A stretch of 41,907 nt of DNA from Acidobacteriota bacterium (GTDB lineage: Bacteria; Acidobacteriota; UBA6911; JACOSC01), in the NCBI GenBank assembly GCA_016179055.1, contig JACOSC010000169.1, positions 1-41,907 on the forward strand, in the 5' to 3' direction. Shown here piece by piece: positions 8,057 to 17,556 of the stretch. How positions within the stretch are numbered: position 1 is the first letter of the stretch; every line of letters begins with the position of its first letter. A program made the position numbers and the translations under genes. Under the pieces are notes generated by a model. The model worked only from the letters and a program-made list of their open reading frames with translations, did no database searches and was not told where the DNA came from.

Positions 8057-9625
8057 ATGGCATCGGAGCTTTGGTTAATGAAATCATTCACGCCCCTCCC
8101 TGCGGAAGCGAGTCCGTTGGCGCCAGGCCGTCCGCGCCGACTTGGTTTAACTGATTTACTTATGCTGAGTTTGGGGGGCCTCTTGGGCGCGAGTCTTTTT
8201 GCCGACCTCGTCGTGTGCGGGGGGGACGCCGTGCTGGAGGGCGGCTCCTTTTTGTTTATCGGGCGTACGGCCTCTCGCCATGCCGGTCTCACGGTCGTCT
8301 TTTCCATAGGGCTGGCCGGCCTTGGCATGAGTCTGGTGGCGTTATGTTATTCAGAAATGACCGCGATGTTCACGCGTGCGGTATCTCCGTACAAGGCCGC
8401 CGGCGTGGCCTGGGGAAGATTTTTCGCTTGGCTGCTCGGCTGGATCCTTATTCTTGAATACATGTCGGGGGCCATGGCCCTAGCCATTGGTTGGTCGGCT
8501 ATGTTCCAAGCCTTATTCCGTAACCTATGCATGACTATTCCGCCCCAGTGGGCGACGTCGCCTTTTTCCATGGCGAGGCTCAGCGACGGCCGCCTCGTGG
8601 CCGGTTTCCTCAATTTTCCGGCCATGCTTATTGTCCTGCCCCTGTCGGCTATGCTGTTGGTCGGGATAAAAGGGGCCTCGAATTTGAATGTGGCGTTGGT
8701 GGGCACGAAGATTAGCTCCTTGTTGATTTTCCTCGTGGCGGGACTGGCCTATATCAAACCAGCGAACTGGACCCCTTGGGTTCCCAAGAACATGGGCTCG
8801 CTGGGAGCGCTCGGCTGGAGTGGCGCAACGGGCGGGGCGGGCGTCGTCGGATTTGCCTTATTGGGCTTCGACTCGGTCGCCACACTTTCGTCGGAGGCCA
8901 AGAATCCGGCACGCGATCTGCCGCGCGCCATACTGGGAAGCTTATTAATGGTCATGGTTTTACTGGTCGCGGTGGCGCTCGTGTTTACCGGCCTACTTCC
9001 GCTCCATAAATTAAATAGCTCCGACCCTATGCACACGCTACTAGATGAAGGAACCAAATTGATTTGGCTCGAACCGTACTTGCAGCTCGGCGCCTTGGCT
9101 GGGTTAGGATCATTCATTACGGTTCTTTTGATTAGTCAATCTCGCCTTTGCCTTTCCTTGGCGAGCGATGGTTTGCTGTGGCTCTCCTTGGGCAAACTCG
9201 ATAAACGATTCCAAGCGCCGCACGTTGCTATTCTGGCCGGCGGTTTCCTCATAGCGCTGGGCGCCGGCATAATTCCAATTCATGTTGTAGGTCGGCTGGC
9301 TTGCGCGGCGGTTCTATGCGCGCTGGCGGCGGCCTGCGCGACGGTTCTTCACTTGCGGTATTCCAGGCCGGATATCCATCGCCCGTTTCGAACGCCATGG
9401 GTCCCACTGGTACCCATACTGGCCGTAATAGTGTGCATCTCCATGGCAACGCTTATCCCGGTCGCCACTTGGCGACAACTGATCGCGTGGGTAATCTTGG
9501 GCATGGCCGTGTATCGGCTTTACGGACATCAGGGACATCGGCGTGTGGTTTCTCCGGAGGCCATTCCGCGCCGTAGGGCTAACGTTGACGAGGCGGCCGA
9601 CAACAATCGGCGAGGTGATATATGA
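8057..9625 (+). CDS. Second APC-family amino-acid permease-like protein
   Basis: 522 residues from 8057, but ATG 8078 (MKSFTPLPAEASPLAPG) is preceded by CGGAG at suitable spacing and may be the real start; the bases before 8057 read TATAAT and could be a -10 box. About 12 hydrophobic segments are visible. The fold signature is recognisable (RLGLTDLLMLSLGGLLGASLFADL, then LLGFDSVATLSSEAKNPARDLP). The usual GAIIGAGIF helix is replaced by GGLLGASLFADLVVCGGDAVLEGG, so the substrate-binding unwound helix 1 is unusual. It is clearly a diverged paralogue of the upstream permease. Its last codons overlap the next gene by four bases (ATGA). Substrate unknown. Confidence 0.88.
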   Translation: MASELWLMKSFTPLPAEASPLAPGRPRRLGLTDLLMLSLGGLLGASLFADLVVCGGDAVLEGGSFLFIGRTASRHAGLTVVFSIGLAGLGMSLVALCYSEMTAMFTRAVSPYKAAGVAWGRFFAWLLGWILILEYMSGAMALAIGWSAMFQALFRNLCMTIPPQWATSPFSMARLSDGRLVAGFLNFPAMLIVLPLSAMLLVGIKGASNLNVALVGTKISSLLIFLVAGLAYIKPANWTPWVPKNMGSLGALGWSGATGGAGVVGFALLGFDSVATLSSEAKNPARDLPRAILGSLLMVMVLLVAVALVFTGLLPLHKLNSSDPMHTLLDEGTKLIWLEPYLQLGALAGLGSFITVLLISQSRLCLSLASDGLLWLSLGKLDKRFQAPHVAILAGGFLIALGAGIIPIHVVGRLACAAVLCALAAACATVLHLRYSRPDIHRPFRTPWVPLVPILAVIVCISMATLIPVATWRQLIAWVILGMAVYRLYGHQGHRRVVSPEAIPRRRANVDEAADNNRRGDI

Positions 9626-10581
9626 CGACGCTCTTGGCTCGATTTCAAGGGGCCTTTATGGGTTTGGCTATCGGCGACGCTTTGGGTATGCCGGCAAAGT
9701 TCCTCAGCCGTGAGCAGATCAAAGAATACTATGGGGGCGAGATACGCACGTATCGGCGGGCGCACCGCGGTCACTCCAGCAGCCACCTTGATCCCGGTTG
9801 CTATACGGATGAGACACAGCTTAATCGCATTGTTGCCGAATCCCTTGTTCAATGCGGGCGACTTGAACCATTCCACGTCGCGGAACGCCTGGTTGAGTGG
9901 TTCCACTCGGAAGATTGTCGGGGGCCTGGGCCGACCGTGTCCGCGGCCTTGAAGCATTTGGCGGCCGGCGTCCCCTGGAATAAAAGCGGAGTCCATGCGG
10001 CCGGCTGTGGAGCCGGGATCCGCGCACTACCCATTGCTTTGCTGTACCATCGCGATGAAGAGGAGCTTCGAGAAAATACTAAACTGTGCAGCTTAATCAC
10101 GCACAACGACTCTAAGGCCATTGCCGGGGCTGTGGCCGTGGCCTACCTGATAGCCCGATTACTGCATACCGAAGAATTAAGCGTCTCGGGGTTAATACGG
10201 GGGACGGCGCACTCCATTGAAGAACTAGATGGGGAACTGGCGGCGCAATTGCGATGGGTACTCAGCCTGCTGCCCTTGCCCACCGAAGAAGCATTGGCGG
10301 AGATCGGCACCAGCGGCTATATCCTTGAAACGCTGCCGGCCGCGGCTTATTGTTTTATCAAAACGCCGACGGATTTCTCAGCGAGCGTACTCAGCGCGGT
10401 CAACGCCGGGGAAGACGCCGATTCTGTCGCTTGCCTTGCGGGGGCCTTTTCCGGCGCGTACAATGGCGTGGGCCGTATCCCGCCCGATTGGATTACTCAA
10501 CTCGAGGATCGGGATTGGCTAATGAATCTGGCCAGCAGTCTTTGTGCGCTCAGCACTAATCAAATCCGACCGGCGATGTAA
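9622..10581 (+). CDS. ADP-ribosylglycohydrolase family protein
   Basis: 319 residues. Family signatures appear in order: GLAIGDALGMPAKF near residue 14, YTDETQL near 53 (TD-TQ metal ligands), HNDSKAIAGAVAVAY near 158, and NAGEDADSVACLAGAFSGAYNG near 260 (the GxDxDxxxxxxGAxxGAxxG binuclear magnesium motif). Enzymes of this family (DraG/ARH type) remove ADP-ribose from proteins, or hydrolyse related ADP-ribosyl compounds, in the cytoplasm. The start overlaps the permease stop by 4 bp (ATGA), which implies translational coupling. The 3' end overlaps the convergent membrane-protein gene by 26 bp. The target is unknown; the permease linkage hints at regulation or nutrient use but is not proof. Confidence 0.9.
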   Translation: MTTLLARFQGAFMGLAIGDALGMPAKFLSREQIKEYYGGEIRTYRRAHRGHSSSHLDPGCYTDETQLNRIVAESLVQCGRLEPFHVAERLVEWFHSEDCRGPGPTVSAALKHLAAGVPWNKSGVHAAGCGAGIRALPIALLYHRDEEELRENTKLCSLITHNDSKAIAGAVAVAYLIARLLHTEELSVSGLIRGTAHSIEELDGELAAQLRWVLSLLPLPTEEALAEIGTSGYILETLPAAAYCFIKTPTDFSASVLSAVNAGEDADSVACLAGAFSGAYNGVGRIPPDWITQLEDRDWLMNLASSLCALSTNQIRPAM

Positions 10582-11500
10582 GCCTCGCCCTACGATGATC
10601 GGCGTTGTAAGATTTAGCAATTCCCAACAGCCTTTCCTGCTTGCGAAACTGCTTCCACCGGTCAAAGTCGGCCGGCGTCTTTCGATCAAAGAAACCAAAG
10701 AAATAGCGATCGGTAAAGCGGTTAAAAAGTCCGGTCGTTACCAAGGCATCGAACAGTCGATCGTCAATTCTCTTCAGCCGGCGAGCCGTACACTGGGACT
10801 TAAGACCGACTTCCGACGAGAGGTAAAAGCAAAAGATTATGAGCATGCCTAAGTAAGGCACTGGATGAAAATAGGTAATCAACTGATTGGAACTAACCGT
10901 TCTCAGCCACCGGTAACCAAAGTTCAATATGAAACTGGCGGCCAGGCCGAGACTAATGCCTTTCAGGTGGTTGTCGATCGAAACTCGAAAAACGATCACC
11001 AATGCGCCAAATATGGTCAGCAATAGCATCTGGGCCGCCGTAAAATACTGCTCAATACAATAGGTAACGTGGGCTAATACATCCCTTGATCGGCAAGGAC
11101 AAGCGCCCGTATGAGGAACCGTCGAAAAATACAGCAAAAAGATGGCTATCGTGACCAGAAAAACCAGGAGAAAGCTAAATCGAACGGAAGGATAATCCCG
11201 AGAAAAGAGATACCAGAACAGCCAGCAAATGACGAGAAACTTAAATAGAATCAGCGGGGCTTTGGAAAAATAAAAAGAATACGAATAAAAGTTAGAATTA
11301 ATGCCGAAGACCCAAAGCGCCAGGGCGCCTAAGCCTGTGCACAGGGTCGCCGCGAATAAATACATATATAGGATGGTATAGTGGCGAAAGAAACCCTTGT
11401 AGGCGGCTATGAGGATAAGATAGCTTGGTAGACTTACCGCAGCAATGACACCCACAAGACACGACACTGAACTTCCACTCAACGCCAACGTGTGAGTCAT
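10556..11500 (-). CDS. Polytopic membrane protein of unknown function
   Basis: I do not recognise a named family. I start it at ATG 11500 (MTHTLALSGSSVSCLVGV) because GTGGAGG lies 5 bases upstream; the track start at 11620 adds an implausible extension. About 314 residues with roughly seven hydrophobic segments in the first 230, then a basic soluble tail (RRLKRIDDRLFDALVTTGLFNRFTDRYFFGFFDR). The layout resembles small seven-helix membrane proteins that are common and uncharacterised in Acidobacteriota. A cysteine pair lies in a loop (TGACPCRSRD). Its 3' end overlaps the convergent ADP-ribosylglycohydrolase. The 334 bp between its start and rtcB (11501-11834) hold no feature I can support. Confidence 0.75.
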   Translation of the reverse strand: MTHTLALSGSSVSCLVGVIAAVSLPSYLILIAAYKGFFRHYTILYMYLFAATLCTGLGALALWVFGINSNFYSYSFYFSKAPLILFKFLVICWLFWYLFSRDYPSVRFSFLLVFLVTIAIFLLYFSTVPHTGACPCRSRDVLAHVTYCIEQYFTAAQMLLLTIFGALVIVFRVSIDNHLKGISLGLAASFILNFGYRWLRTVSSNQLITYFHPVPYLGMLIIFCFYLSSEVGLKSQCTARRLKRIDDRLFDALVTTGLFNRFTDRYFFGFFDRKTPADFDRWKQFRKQERLLGIAKSYNADHRRARLTSPVGFD

Positions 11501-11834
11501 GTAGCCTCCACTTCTGACAACGCAAAACGAGTTTACATGAAATTTAACCGAAATGCAACAACAATTTTTTAAAAAATTAACCCCTCTGAGGCGGGCGCTC
11601 CTATCACCCTTGGCGAACATAGGCGGCGACTAAGTCAATCCTCCGTCCGGTTGACAACCGCGGTGGATGAAATCCTCGCATTTGGTTTTATGAATTCCGT
11701 ATACGGTCCGCGGATTCATGACGGATTATGCGGTTTTGAAATTTCTCGTAGATGGCGGCTTGACGGAGGGAGACATAGGACCGGGCGCCGTAGGGTCACC
11801 TTTTGTCGATAGGCTCATCAAAGGCCGCAGCCCA

Positions 11835-13271
11835 TCAGCCTTTGACTACACCCAGCGGCCTTAGCTTGGCCACCTTTCGACTCACGCCGGCATGATGCAT
11901 TACGTCTACGACGCGTGTAACGTCCTTGTAGGCTTCCGGCCTTTCTTCGGCCAATGTACGCTTGCCCGTCGACATGACGATGATCCCGCGCTCGGCCATC
12001 TCCCCGCAAAGATCGCGCCCGCCCGCCTCCTTTAAGGCCTGATGTCGACTCATCACGCGACCGGCGCCGTGGCAACTGCTGCCGAAGGTCTGTTCCATGG
12101 CCGCGGCCGTGCCAACTAGGACATAAGAATTCGTGCCCATGTCGCCCGGGATTATTACTGGCTGCCCGACGGAGCGATAGGCCGGCGGCACTAAAGGATG
12201 TCCGGGAGCAAAGGCGCGCGTGGCGCCTTTGCGGTGCATGCACACTCGGCGCGGTTGCCCATCGATAACATGCTCTTCAAACTTTCCAATGTTGTGGCAG
12301 ACGTCATACACCAGCCGAAAGCCCAGTTGCGCGGGAGAGATCGCGAGACTTTCAAGAAAGGCTTGTTCAGCCAGGTGCATCATGACTTGCCGATTGGCCC
12401 AGGCGAAGTTGGCGGCGCCGTACATGGCCCCAAAGTACGCGGTGGCTTCCGGGGAACCCAGGGGCGCGCAGGCCAATTGGCGGTCCGGCAGATGCAGGTC
12501 ATAGTTCCGCATGGCTTTTTCCATCACATGCAAGTAGTCGTCACAAATCTGATAGCCAAAGCCACGCGACCCGGAGTGGATCATGACGCAAATTTGATCC
12601 TGGAAAAGCCCGAAGGCTCCGGCGGCCGGCTCGTCAAAAATCTCCGCGACGGCGTCGATCTCAAGGAAATGATTTCCCGACCCAAGTGTGCCTACCTGGT
12701 GCGCCCCGCGCGCATAAGCTCGGTCGCTGATCGCGTCAGGATCCGCGCCGGGCAAGCAACCGTATTCTTCCATGTACTCCAGATCCGTGGCCGAGCCGTA
12801 ACCTTGTTCAATAGCCCAGCGCGCGCCTTTGGCGACGACGGCGCTGACTTCCTCGCGTTTGAGCTTGCGGATGGCGCCCTCAGACCCCACGCCGGCAGGA
12901 ATCCGTTTGAACAAGTGAGTCACCAGCGACCTAAGGCGGGGCATGGCATCCTCGATCACCAAATTACTGCGCACCAGTCGTACACCGCAATTGATATCGT
13001 AGCCCACGCCGCCCGGTGAAATGACGCCGGCACTGGCGTCTATCGCCGCGATACCCCCGATGGGAAACCCATAGCCCCAATGAATATCCGGCATGGCCAG
13101 GGAATACTTTAGTATGCCCGGCAAATGCGCGACGTTTTTTACTTGGTTAAGGCTCTCATCGAGCTTACCCTCGCGCAGCAGATCGGCGCTGGCGTAAATC
13201 CGTCCGGGCACGCGCATGCCACCGCTCTGGGGGATCTCCCACAAGTAATCCGTCAGCTTCTTGATTTCCAT
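11835..13271 (-). CDS. rtcB: RtcB-type RNA-splicing ligase
   Basis: 478 residues from ATG 13271 (MEIKKLTDYLWEIPQSGG), preceded by GAGGA; the track start at 13328 lies too far upstream. RtcB joins RNA 2',3'-cyclic phosphate or 3'-phosphate ends to 5'-OH ends using GTP and manganese, and serves in RNA repair or tRNA splicing. Motifs are complete: AMPDIHWGYGFPIGGIAA, GGVGYDINCGVRL (metal-binding Asp and Cys), GTLGSGNHFLEID, HSGSRGFGYQI, CHNIGKFEEH, HRKGATRAF and SSCHGAGRVMSR, which holds the histidine guanylylated in the reaction. Length matches the long RtcB form. The gene lies 89 bp downstream of glgA on the same strand, with no archease gene visible nearby. Confidence 0.95.
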   Translation of the reverse strand: MEIKKLTDYLWEIPQSGGMRVPGRIYASADLLREGKLDESLNQVKNVAHLPGILKYSLAMPDIHWGYGFPIGGIAAIDASAGVISPGGVGYDINCGVRLVRSNLVIEDAMPRLRSLVTHLFKRIPAGVGSEGAIRKLKREEVSAVVAKGARWAIEQGYGSATDLEYMEEYGCLPGADPDAISDRAYARGAHQVGTLGSGNHFLEIDAVAEIFDEPAAGAFGLFQDQICVMIHSGSRGFGYQICDDYLHVMEKAMRNYDLHLPDRQLACAPLGSPEATAYFGAMYGAANFAWANRQVMMHLAEQAFLESLAISPAQLGFRLVYDVCHNIGKFEEHVIDGQPRRVCMHRKGATRAFAPGHPLVPPAYRSVGQPVIIPGDMGTNSYVLVGTAAAMEQTFGSSCHGAGRVMSRHQALKEAGGRDLCGEMAERGIIVMSTGKRTLAEERPEAYKDVTRVVDVMHHAGVSRKVAKLRPLGVVKG

Positions 13272-13360
13272 TAGATGAGTCCTCACGGCGTTTGGCTGTA
13301 CATCGCGTGATCGGCAAAATGCGATCAAGCCGCGGCTCGCTCAACCATGCCGGGTCCAGG

Positions 13361-14854
13361 TCACCGCCTTCGAGACCGCGCCTTTTCGTAAACCTCGATA
13401 TATTTTTTGGCCGAGAGAACCCAAGAGTAATCTTCGGCCATGGCGCGCCGCATGAGCCTGGTCCAGGCGGCTTTGTCGGCATGGAACAACTGCACCGCGC
13501 GACGCACCGCTTCGTACAGGTCATGAGCGTTATAGTCATAGAAACAAAATCCATTGCCGTTATCGCTGTTCGGGTTGTATTCGGTAACGGTATCGGCCAA
13601 TCCTCCGGTTGAACGGACGATCGGAATCGTCCCATAGCGCAAGCTATACATTTGATTAAGACCGCACGGCTCGTAGCGCGAGGGCATCAAAAACATGTCA
13701 CTGCCGGCTTCGATCATATGCGCTAACCGATCATCGTGCGTAAAAAACACACTCATTTGCTTGGGGAAGATCTGTGCCATGCGCGAGAAGAGATCATGAT
13801 AATTGGATTGTCCGGAGCCCAGCACTACCAGCTTCACGCCGAGAGCAAGGATAGCTTCAATTTTTTCGGCGATTAGATCAAAGCCTTTCTGGTTAACCAA
13901 ACGGGATACGATCCCGATGAGCGGCTGCTCCTCGGCCAAAGATAATCGCGCTTCCTTGAGCAGAGCTAATTTATTGTCGCGCTTTCCAGCCAGATCCTGA
14001 GCGGAGTAATGGCGCGCAATTAGCCGGTCGGTTTCGGGATTCCAAACGGAATAGTCAACGCCATTCAAAATGCCGTAGAGATCCTGGCTCCGCGCACGCA
14101 AGATCCCCTCGAGCCCCATACCAAACTCGTAGGTGGTCTGGATTTCTTGCGCGTACCGCGCGCTGACGGTGGTGATCAAATCCGCAAAATAAATTCCCAG
14201 CTTCATGAAATTGACCTTGCCATAGAATTCATAAGGGCTGGTGGGATAAAAGACCCCAGGATCAAAGCCCAGCACGCTTAAAATCTCCGAATCATAAATC
14301 CCCTGGTACGCCAAATTATGAATCGTAAAAATTGTGGCGGTGTTTTGAAAAAAGGGATCGTTCCAATAATGCGACCGTAAGAAGGCGGGAACCAGCGCGG
14401 TCTGGTGATCATGACAGTGAATGATATCCGGTTTCCAATTCAGGGCCTTCAGCGCCGGTAAAACCGCTTTCATGAAGAATGCATATCGCTCGCCATTATC
14501 CCAATATCCTGATCGGCTGCGGGGATCGTCGTAGATACCGTCCCGACCGAAGTAATAATTGTTGCCGATCAGATAAACTTTAACTTGATCGTTCTGTGGA
14601 GACGCGCCTTGGTAAAGCGTTACCTCGGCCGTACGCGGTCCCATCGGCACCGTGAAAACGGGTACCGTCTGGCTGCGCTGAATGTTGAACTTTTCGTTAT
14701 CGATCAATTGATAGCTGGGTAAGCACAAGCGCGCCTCCGCCCCCAGTTCCTGCAGGGCCGGCGGCAGCGCGCCCACTACGTCGCCCAGGCCGCCGACCTT
14801 GGCAAAGGGAACCGCCTCGGCGGCAACCAATAAGATTTTCAAAGTATCGGACAT
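13361..14854 (-). CDS. glgA: Glycogen synthase (ADP-glucose, GT5 family)
   Basis: 497 residues from ATG 14854 (MSDTLKILLVAAEAVPFAKVGGLGDV), with CGGAGGAG upstream; the track extension to 15079 crosses repeat copy B. GlgA extends alpha-1,4-glucan chains from ADP-glucose in the cytoplasm. The N-terminal KVGGLGDV is the ADP-glucose loop. Further GT5 landmarks are DIIHCHDHQTALVPAF, FTIHNLAYQG and, in the C-terminal Rossmann half, GIVSRLVNQKGFDLI, PSRYEPCGLNQMYSLRYGTIPIVRSTGGLADTV (family E-x7-E region). It is full length. The upstream gene on the same strand is a GH57 branching enzyme, so together they supply elongation and branching for glycogen synthesis. Confidence 0.95.
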   Translation of the reverse strand: MSDTLKILLVAAEAVPFAKVGGLGDVVGALPPALQELGAEARLCLPSYQLIDNEKFNIQRSQTVPVFTVPMGPRTAEVTLYQGASPQNDQVKVYLIGNNYYFGRDGIYDDPRSRSGYWDNGERYAFFMKAVLPALKALNWKPDIIHCHDHQTALVPAFLRSHYWNDPFFQNTATIFTIHNLAYQGIYDSEILSVLGFDPGVFYPTSPYEFYGKVNFMKLGIYFADLITTVSARYAQEIQTTYEFGMGLEGILRARSQDLYGILNGVDYSVWNPETDRLIARHYSAQDLAGKRDNKLALLKEARLSLAEEQPLIGIVSRLVNQKGFDLIAEKIEAILALGVKLVVLGSGQSNYHDLFSRMAQIFPKQMSVFFTHDDRLAHMIEAGSDMFLMPSRYEPCGLNQMYSLRYGTIPIVRSTGGLADTVTEYNPNSDNGNGFCFYDYNAHDLYEAVRRAVQLFHADKAAWTRLMRRAMAEDYSWVLSAKKYIEVYEKARSRRR

Positions 14855-14864
14855 CGAGGTAACT

Positions 14865-15050
14865 CCTCCGAAAATACCTGGGAGCGCCCCGACTACCGTC
14901 GGGGCGAGTCTCGTCGCGGGCCGCGTCCACCTTTGACGGCAAGGGGATGCCGGCGCTACCAGGTGCGCCGTTGCAATTTTCATTCGCCGGGGCGCCCGGC
15001 AGGGCGCATGAACAACTCCCTCCATAAGCCTATCAGACGGTAGCGGAGCT
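14865..15050 (-). repeat. Palindromic leader repeat, copy B, upstream of glgA
   Basis: In gene orientation CGACGAGACTCGCCCCGAC..GTCGGGGCGCTCCCAGGTATTTTC is followed directly by GGAGGAG and the glgA start. The upstream part (CGCATGAACAACTCCCT on the plus strand) is shared with copy C. This repeat fills most of the 336-bp glgA-GH57 gap; nothing else is visible there. Confidence 0.6.
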
Positions 15051-15190
15051 GCCCCCGCACGGAGCTTGGATTTTCGCATCGACGCGTTTCTTATGATCGA
15101 ACTTCAGAAATTGTTATGAGGTTGAATGTCGGATGATGTTCCCGCTCGCCACCTTCTCTCGTTCTGGAAAAGCCACGCGGGTGATCGGCC

Positions 15191-16861
15191 TTAGCCACCG
15201 CTAACGCGGGGCGCCTGCAGGCCGGCATACCAGGCAATATCCGGATCAGGAAAAATCTCGCGGCAATATTCCAAACTACTGAGATAGTCCCAGTCGGATT
15301 GCGGCACGGGGCGGCCGTGCCCATAATCCCAGGCCATTTTAACCACGCGTTTGAAATCCTCGAAATGCTCCACCACGCGGCGTTCGGCATGATCGCGTGT
15401 GCTCCAGTTGGTTATCATAAATTCCCAGTCCGACGCTTGCAGGAAGAGCAGCTCGCGCACGGCATGATCGAGTATGCGGCGCAGCGTGGCATCATCTTGG
15501 TGGAACGCGAATTCTTCGGCCAAACGCTTAATCTCGTGCTCGGCCTGATGGACGCGATCCAGAACCCAATACACCTCCGGATTAATCCATGTACTGCTGT
15601 CAAAATGGTTTCCCCATGATGATTCCGGCAATGCCACAAAGTTAAAAGCCGGATCTCGCTTCACGTACTCGCGACAGGTGCACATGTCGATTTCCGGATC
15701 TTGGTTTATCCACTTGATTACATTGTATAGCCAAAGCGGGCCTTCGAACCACCAATGACCGAACAGCTCCGTATCAAAGGCGGTCATGGCCAGTTTGGCG
15801 CGGCCCGTATTGTAAAAATTGGCCTTGAGGCTTTCTTTGATAAGCCATTTGTAGTGGCCGGCGTGCTCGGGCACGCGATACTTCAAGGCATCGTCCGGAT
15901 AGTATATCTGTTTATAAGCCAAGTCCAAGTCGGCCGCGGTGATTTTCCAGTAGCGTAGGCGTCCGGCGGCATGTTTCTTATGGAAGTCCAAATAAACTCC
16001 ATCCCCCGGGTAACCCACTTGATGGCGCCAAACTTGAACCGAGAGCCCGGTATCGCGCGCAAAGATCGTCACCGGCTGCTTAGGGATTTGAGCGCCGCTG
16101 ACAAAGTAGGTATCGAAGGGGGTCTTGTTCAGGTCTGGCGGAAACGCTTTTTGGAGTTGATGATCGTCTACAACAAAATACGCAATGCCATTTTCGCTAA
16201 GAAACTCTTCGAGACCTTTCCGCCGGCGTGGCGGTTCGTCATGGCGCGCCGGAACCGGATTTTGCCACTGGCCGGGAGGCCGGTAACCGCACTCCGGCAG
16301 CCACATACCCTGCGGTGCGGTCCCAAACAGCCTTTGATAACTCTTGACGGCCATCTTCACTTGCGCTTGTATGCTTGTATCCTCACTCAACGCCGGCAAG
16401 TAAGGGTGCGTGGCGGCGCAACTCATAATTTCAATGTGCCCATCATCCTGTAAAATCTTGAACGCGTTAATCAGGTTTTCTTGGTAACGCTCTTTGAAAT
16501 AGCTGAGCGTTTTCGTATAGAACTTCTGCCAGCCGCGCGCCAGCTCGGCCATGAGCGGATTGCCCGACTCAAACTCTTTCTCGTCCTTCTGGGCGTAATC
16601 AATCTTACTTTGGCAATATTCCTTAAACCCGTGTATGAAATGCGGGTGAACCAACTGCTCGGCTAAAACCGGCGAAAGCCCGATGGTGACCTTGGGCGAA
16701 ATCCCTTCCTTGACGAGGCGATTAAATATATTTAGAAGCGGAATGTAGGTCTCAGCCGCCCCTTCAAAAATCCATTCCTCATCCATTCGATCATGTTTTA
16801 AGGCCAGTGGAAGGTGAGTATGAAGAACCAAAACGAAGCTACCGAAAAATTGTTCGCTCAT
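15191..16861 (-). CDS. GH57 family 1,4-alpha-glucan branching enzyme
   Basis: 556 residues. It belongs to glycoside hydrolase family 57: FGSFVLVLHTHLPLALKH is family region 1 with its HTH histidines, WLPECGYRPPGQ carries the nucleophile Glu, and AFDTELFGHWWFEGP carries the acid/base Asp. The C-terminal helical domain (FVALPESSWGNHFDSSTWINPEVYW, then a long charged helical region) matches branching enzymes of the TK1436 type rather than amylopullulanases. It would form alpha-1,6 branches in glycogen in the cytoplasm. After the catalytic Glu there is a basic linker (PARHDEPPRRRKGLEEF), a possible small insertion. No strong ribosome-binding site precedes ATG 16861. It lies upstream of glgA on the same strand. 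Confidence 0.9.
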   Translation of the reverse strand: MSEQFFGSFVLVLHTHLPLALKHDRMDEEWIFEGAAETYIPLLNIFNRLVKEGISPKVTIGLSPVLAEQLVHPHFIHGFKEYCQSKIDYAQKDEKEFESGNPLMAELARGWQKFYTKTLSYFKERYQENLINAFKILQDDGHIEIMSCAATHPYLPALSEDTSIQAQVKMAVKSYQRLFGTAPQGMWLPECGYRPPGQWQNPVPARHDEPPRRRKGLEEFLSENGIAYFVVDDHQLQKAFPPDLNKTPFDTYFVSGAQIPKQPVTIFARDTGLSVQVWRHQVGYPGDGVYLDFHKKHAAGRLRYWKITAADLDLAYKQIYYPDDALKYRVPEHAGHYKWLIKESLKANFYNTGRAKLAMTAFDTELFGHWWFEGPLWLYNVIKWINQDPEIDMCTCREYVKRDPAFNFVALPESSWGNHFDSSTWINPEVYWVLDRVHQAEHEIKRLAEEFAFHQDDATLRRILDHAVRELLFLQASDWEFMITNWSTRDHAERRVVEHFEDFKRVVKMAWDYGHGRPVPQSDWDYLSSLEYCREIFPDPDIAWYAGLQAPRVSGG

Positions 16862-17173
16862 AGTTGATAACCCGAGAATGGGATCCTTACTCGGCGCTTG
16901 ATCAAGCGCGACGCCTCAACAGATCCGCACGGCCTTCCTATACATAGGTTCCATATAACCCCGCGGAAACACCGGGCCTATTATAGTCGCAGGGATGAGG
17001 AAAGATCAATATGTCCACCGCTCGTTAGGCGGCCTTTACTGGCGCATTCCGTAACGCATCGCCGCCACGGAGAACCGGCGCCGAGCGGCGCTATCCTTGA
17101 ACGCGCACGGCATCGGCGATTTGGGTATAAGTCGTCGGCCTGCGCTCAGCCTACAAAAAATTCATGAAATGGC

Positions 17174-17202
17174 TTGACAAGTATTTAGCGTAAAAATATA
17201 AT
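17174..17202 (+). promoter_or_regulatory. Perfect consensus sigma-70 promoter of the HU gene
   Basis: TTGACA at 17174-17179, a spacer of exactly 17 bp, and TATAAT at 17197-17202. The GTG start of the HU gene follows at 17229 with AAGGAGG between. Both hexamers match consensus exactly, so strong expression is expected. The remainder of the 16862-17173 gap shows no feature I can support. Confidence 0.9.
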
Positions 17203-17228
17203 TGAATCACTAATTTAAGGAGGCTAAG

Positions 17229-17507
17229 GTGATCAAACAGGACATCGTTAACCTTATCGCATCGCGTATCGATACGACTAAGGTCAAGGCCGAAGATTCC
17301 GTTGAATGTGTACTGGAATCTCTGCGTCAAGCCATGAAGCGAGGAGAAAGAATCGAATTGCGAGGTTTTGGAGTATTCCTCGTTAAGCCGAGAAAAAGCG
17401 GCGTCGGTCGTAATCCTCGTAGCGGCCGCGTGGTTCCTATCCCCGCGGGAAAAACCGTTCGCTTTAAGCCGGGAAAAAGCATTAAGGCGGTCAAGCCCCA
17501 ACATTAA
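17229..17507 (+). CDS. HU/IHF-family nucleoid DNA-binding protein
   Basis: 92 residues with a GTG start after TTAAGGAGG. It is the standard length for HU/IHF proteins and shows the family pattern: helical N-terminus (KQDIVNLIASRIDTTKVKAEDSVECVLESLRQAMKRGERIELRGFGVF), then the DNA-binding beta arm with the signature GRNPRSGRVVPIPAGKTVRFKPGKSIK. Such dimers bend and compact DNA in the minor groove, and IHF variants act in recombination and replication. The GRNPRSG arm does not by itself separate HU from IHF. A perfect consensus promoter lies directly upstream, consistent with an abundant protein. Confidence 0.95.
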   Translation: MIKQDIVNLIASRIDTTKVKAEDSVECVLESLRQAMKRGERIELRGFGVFLVKPRKSGVGRNPRSGRVVPIPAGKTVRFKPGKSIKAVKPQH

Positions 17508-17556
17508 GTCGACATGCGACCCTCGGTGCGAAAGAATTTAGGGATTTGTCATTGTT

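Noticed and set aside
12198-13019. 273-aa plus-strand ORF
   Set aside because: It is a shadow of rtcB, whose own frame has all catalytic motifs.
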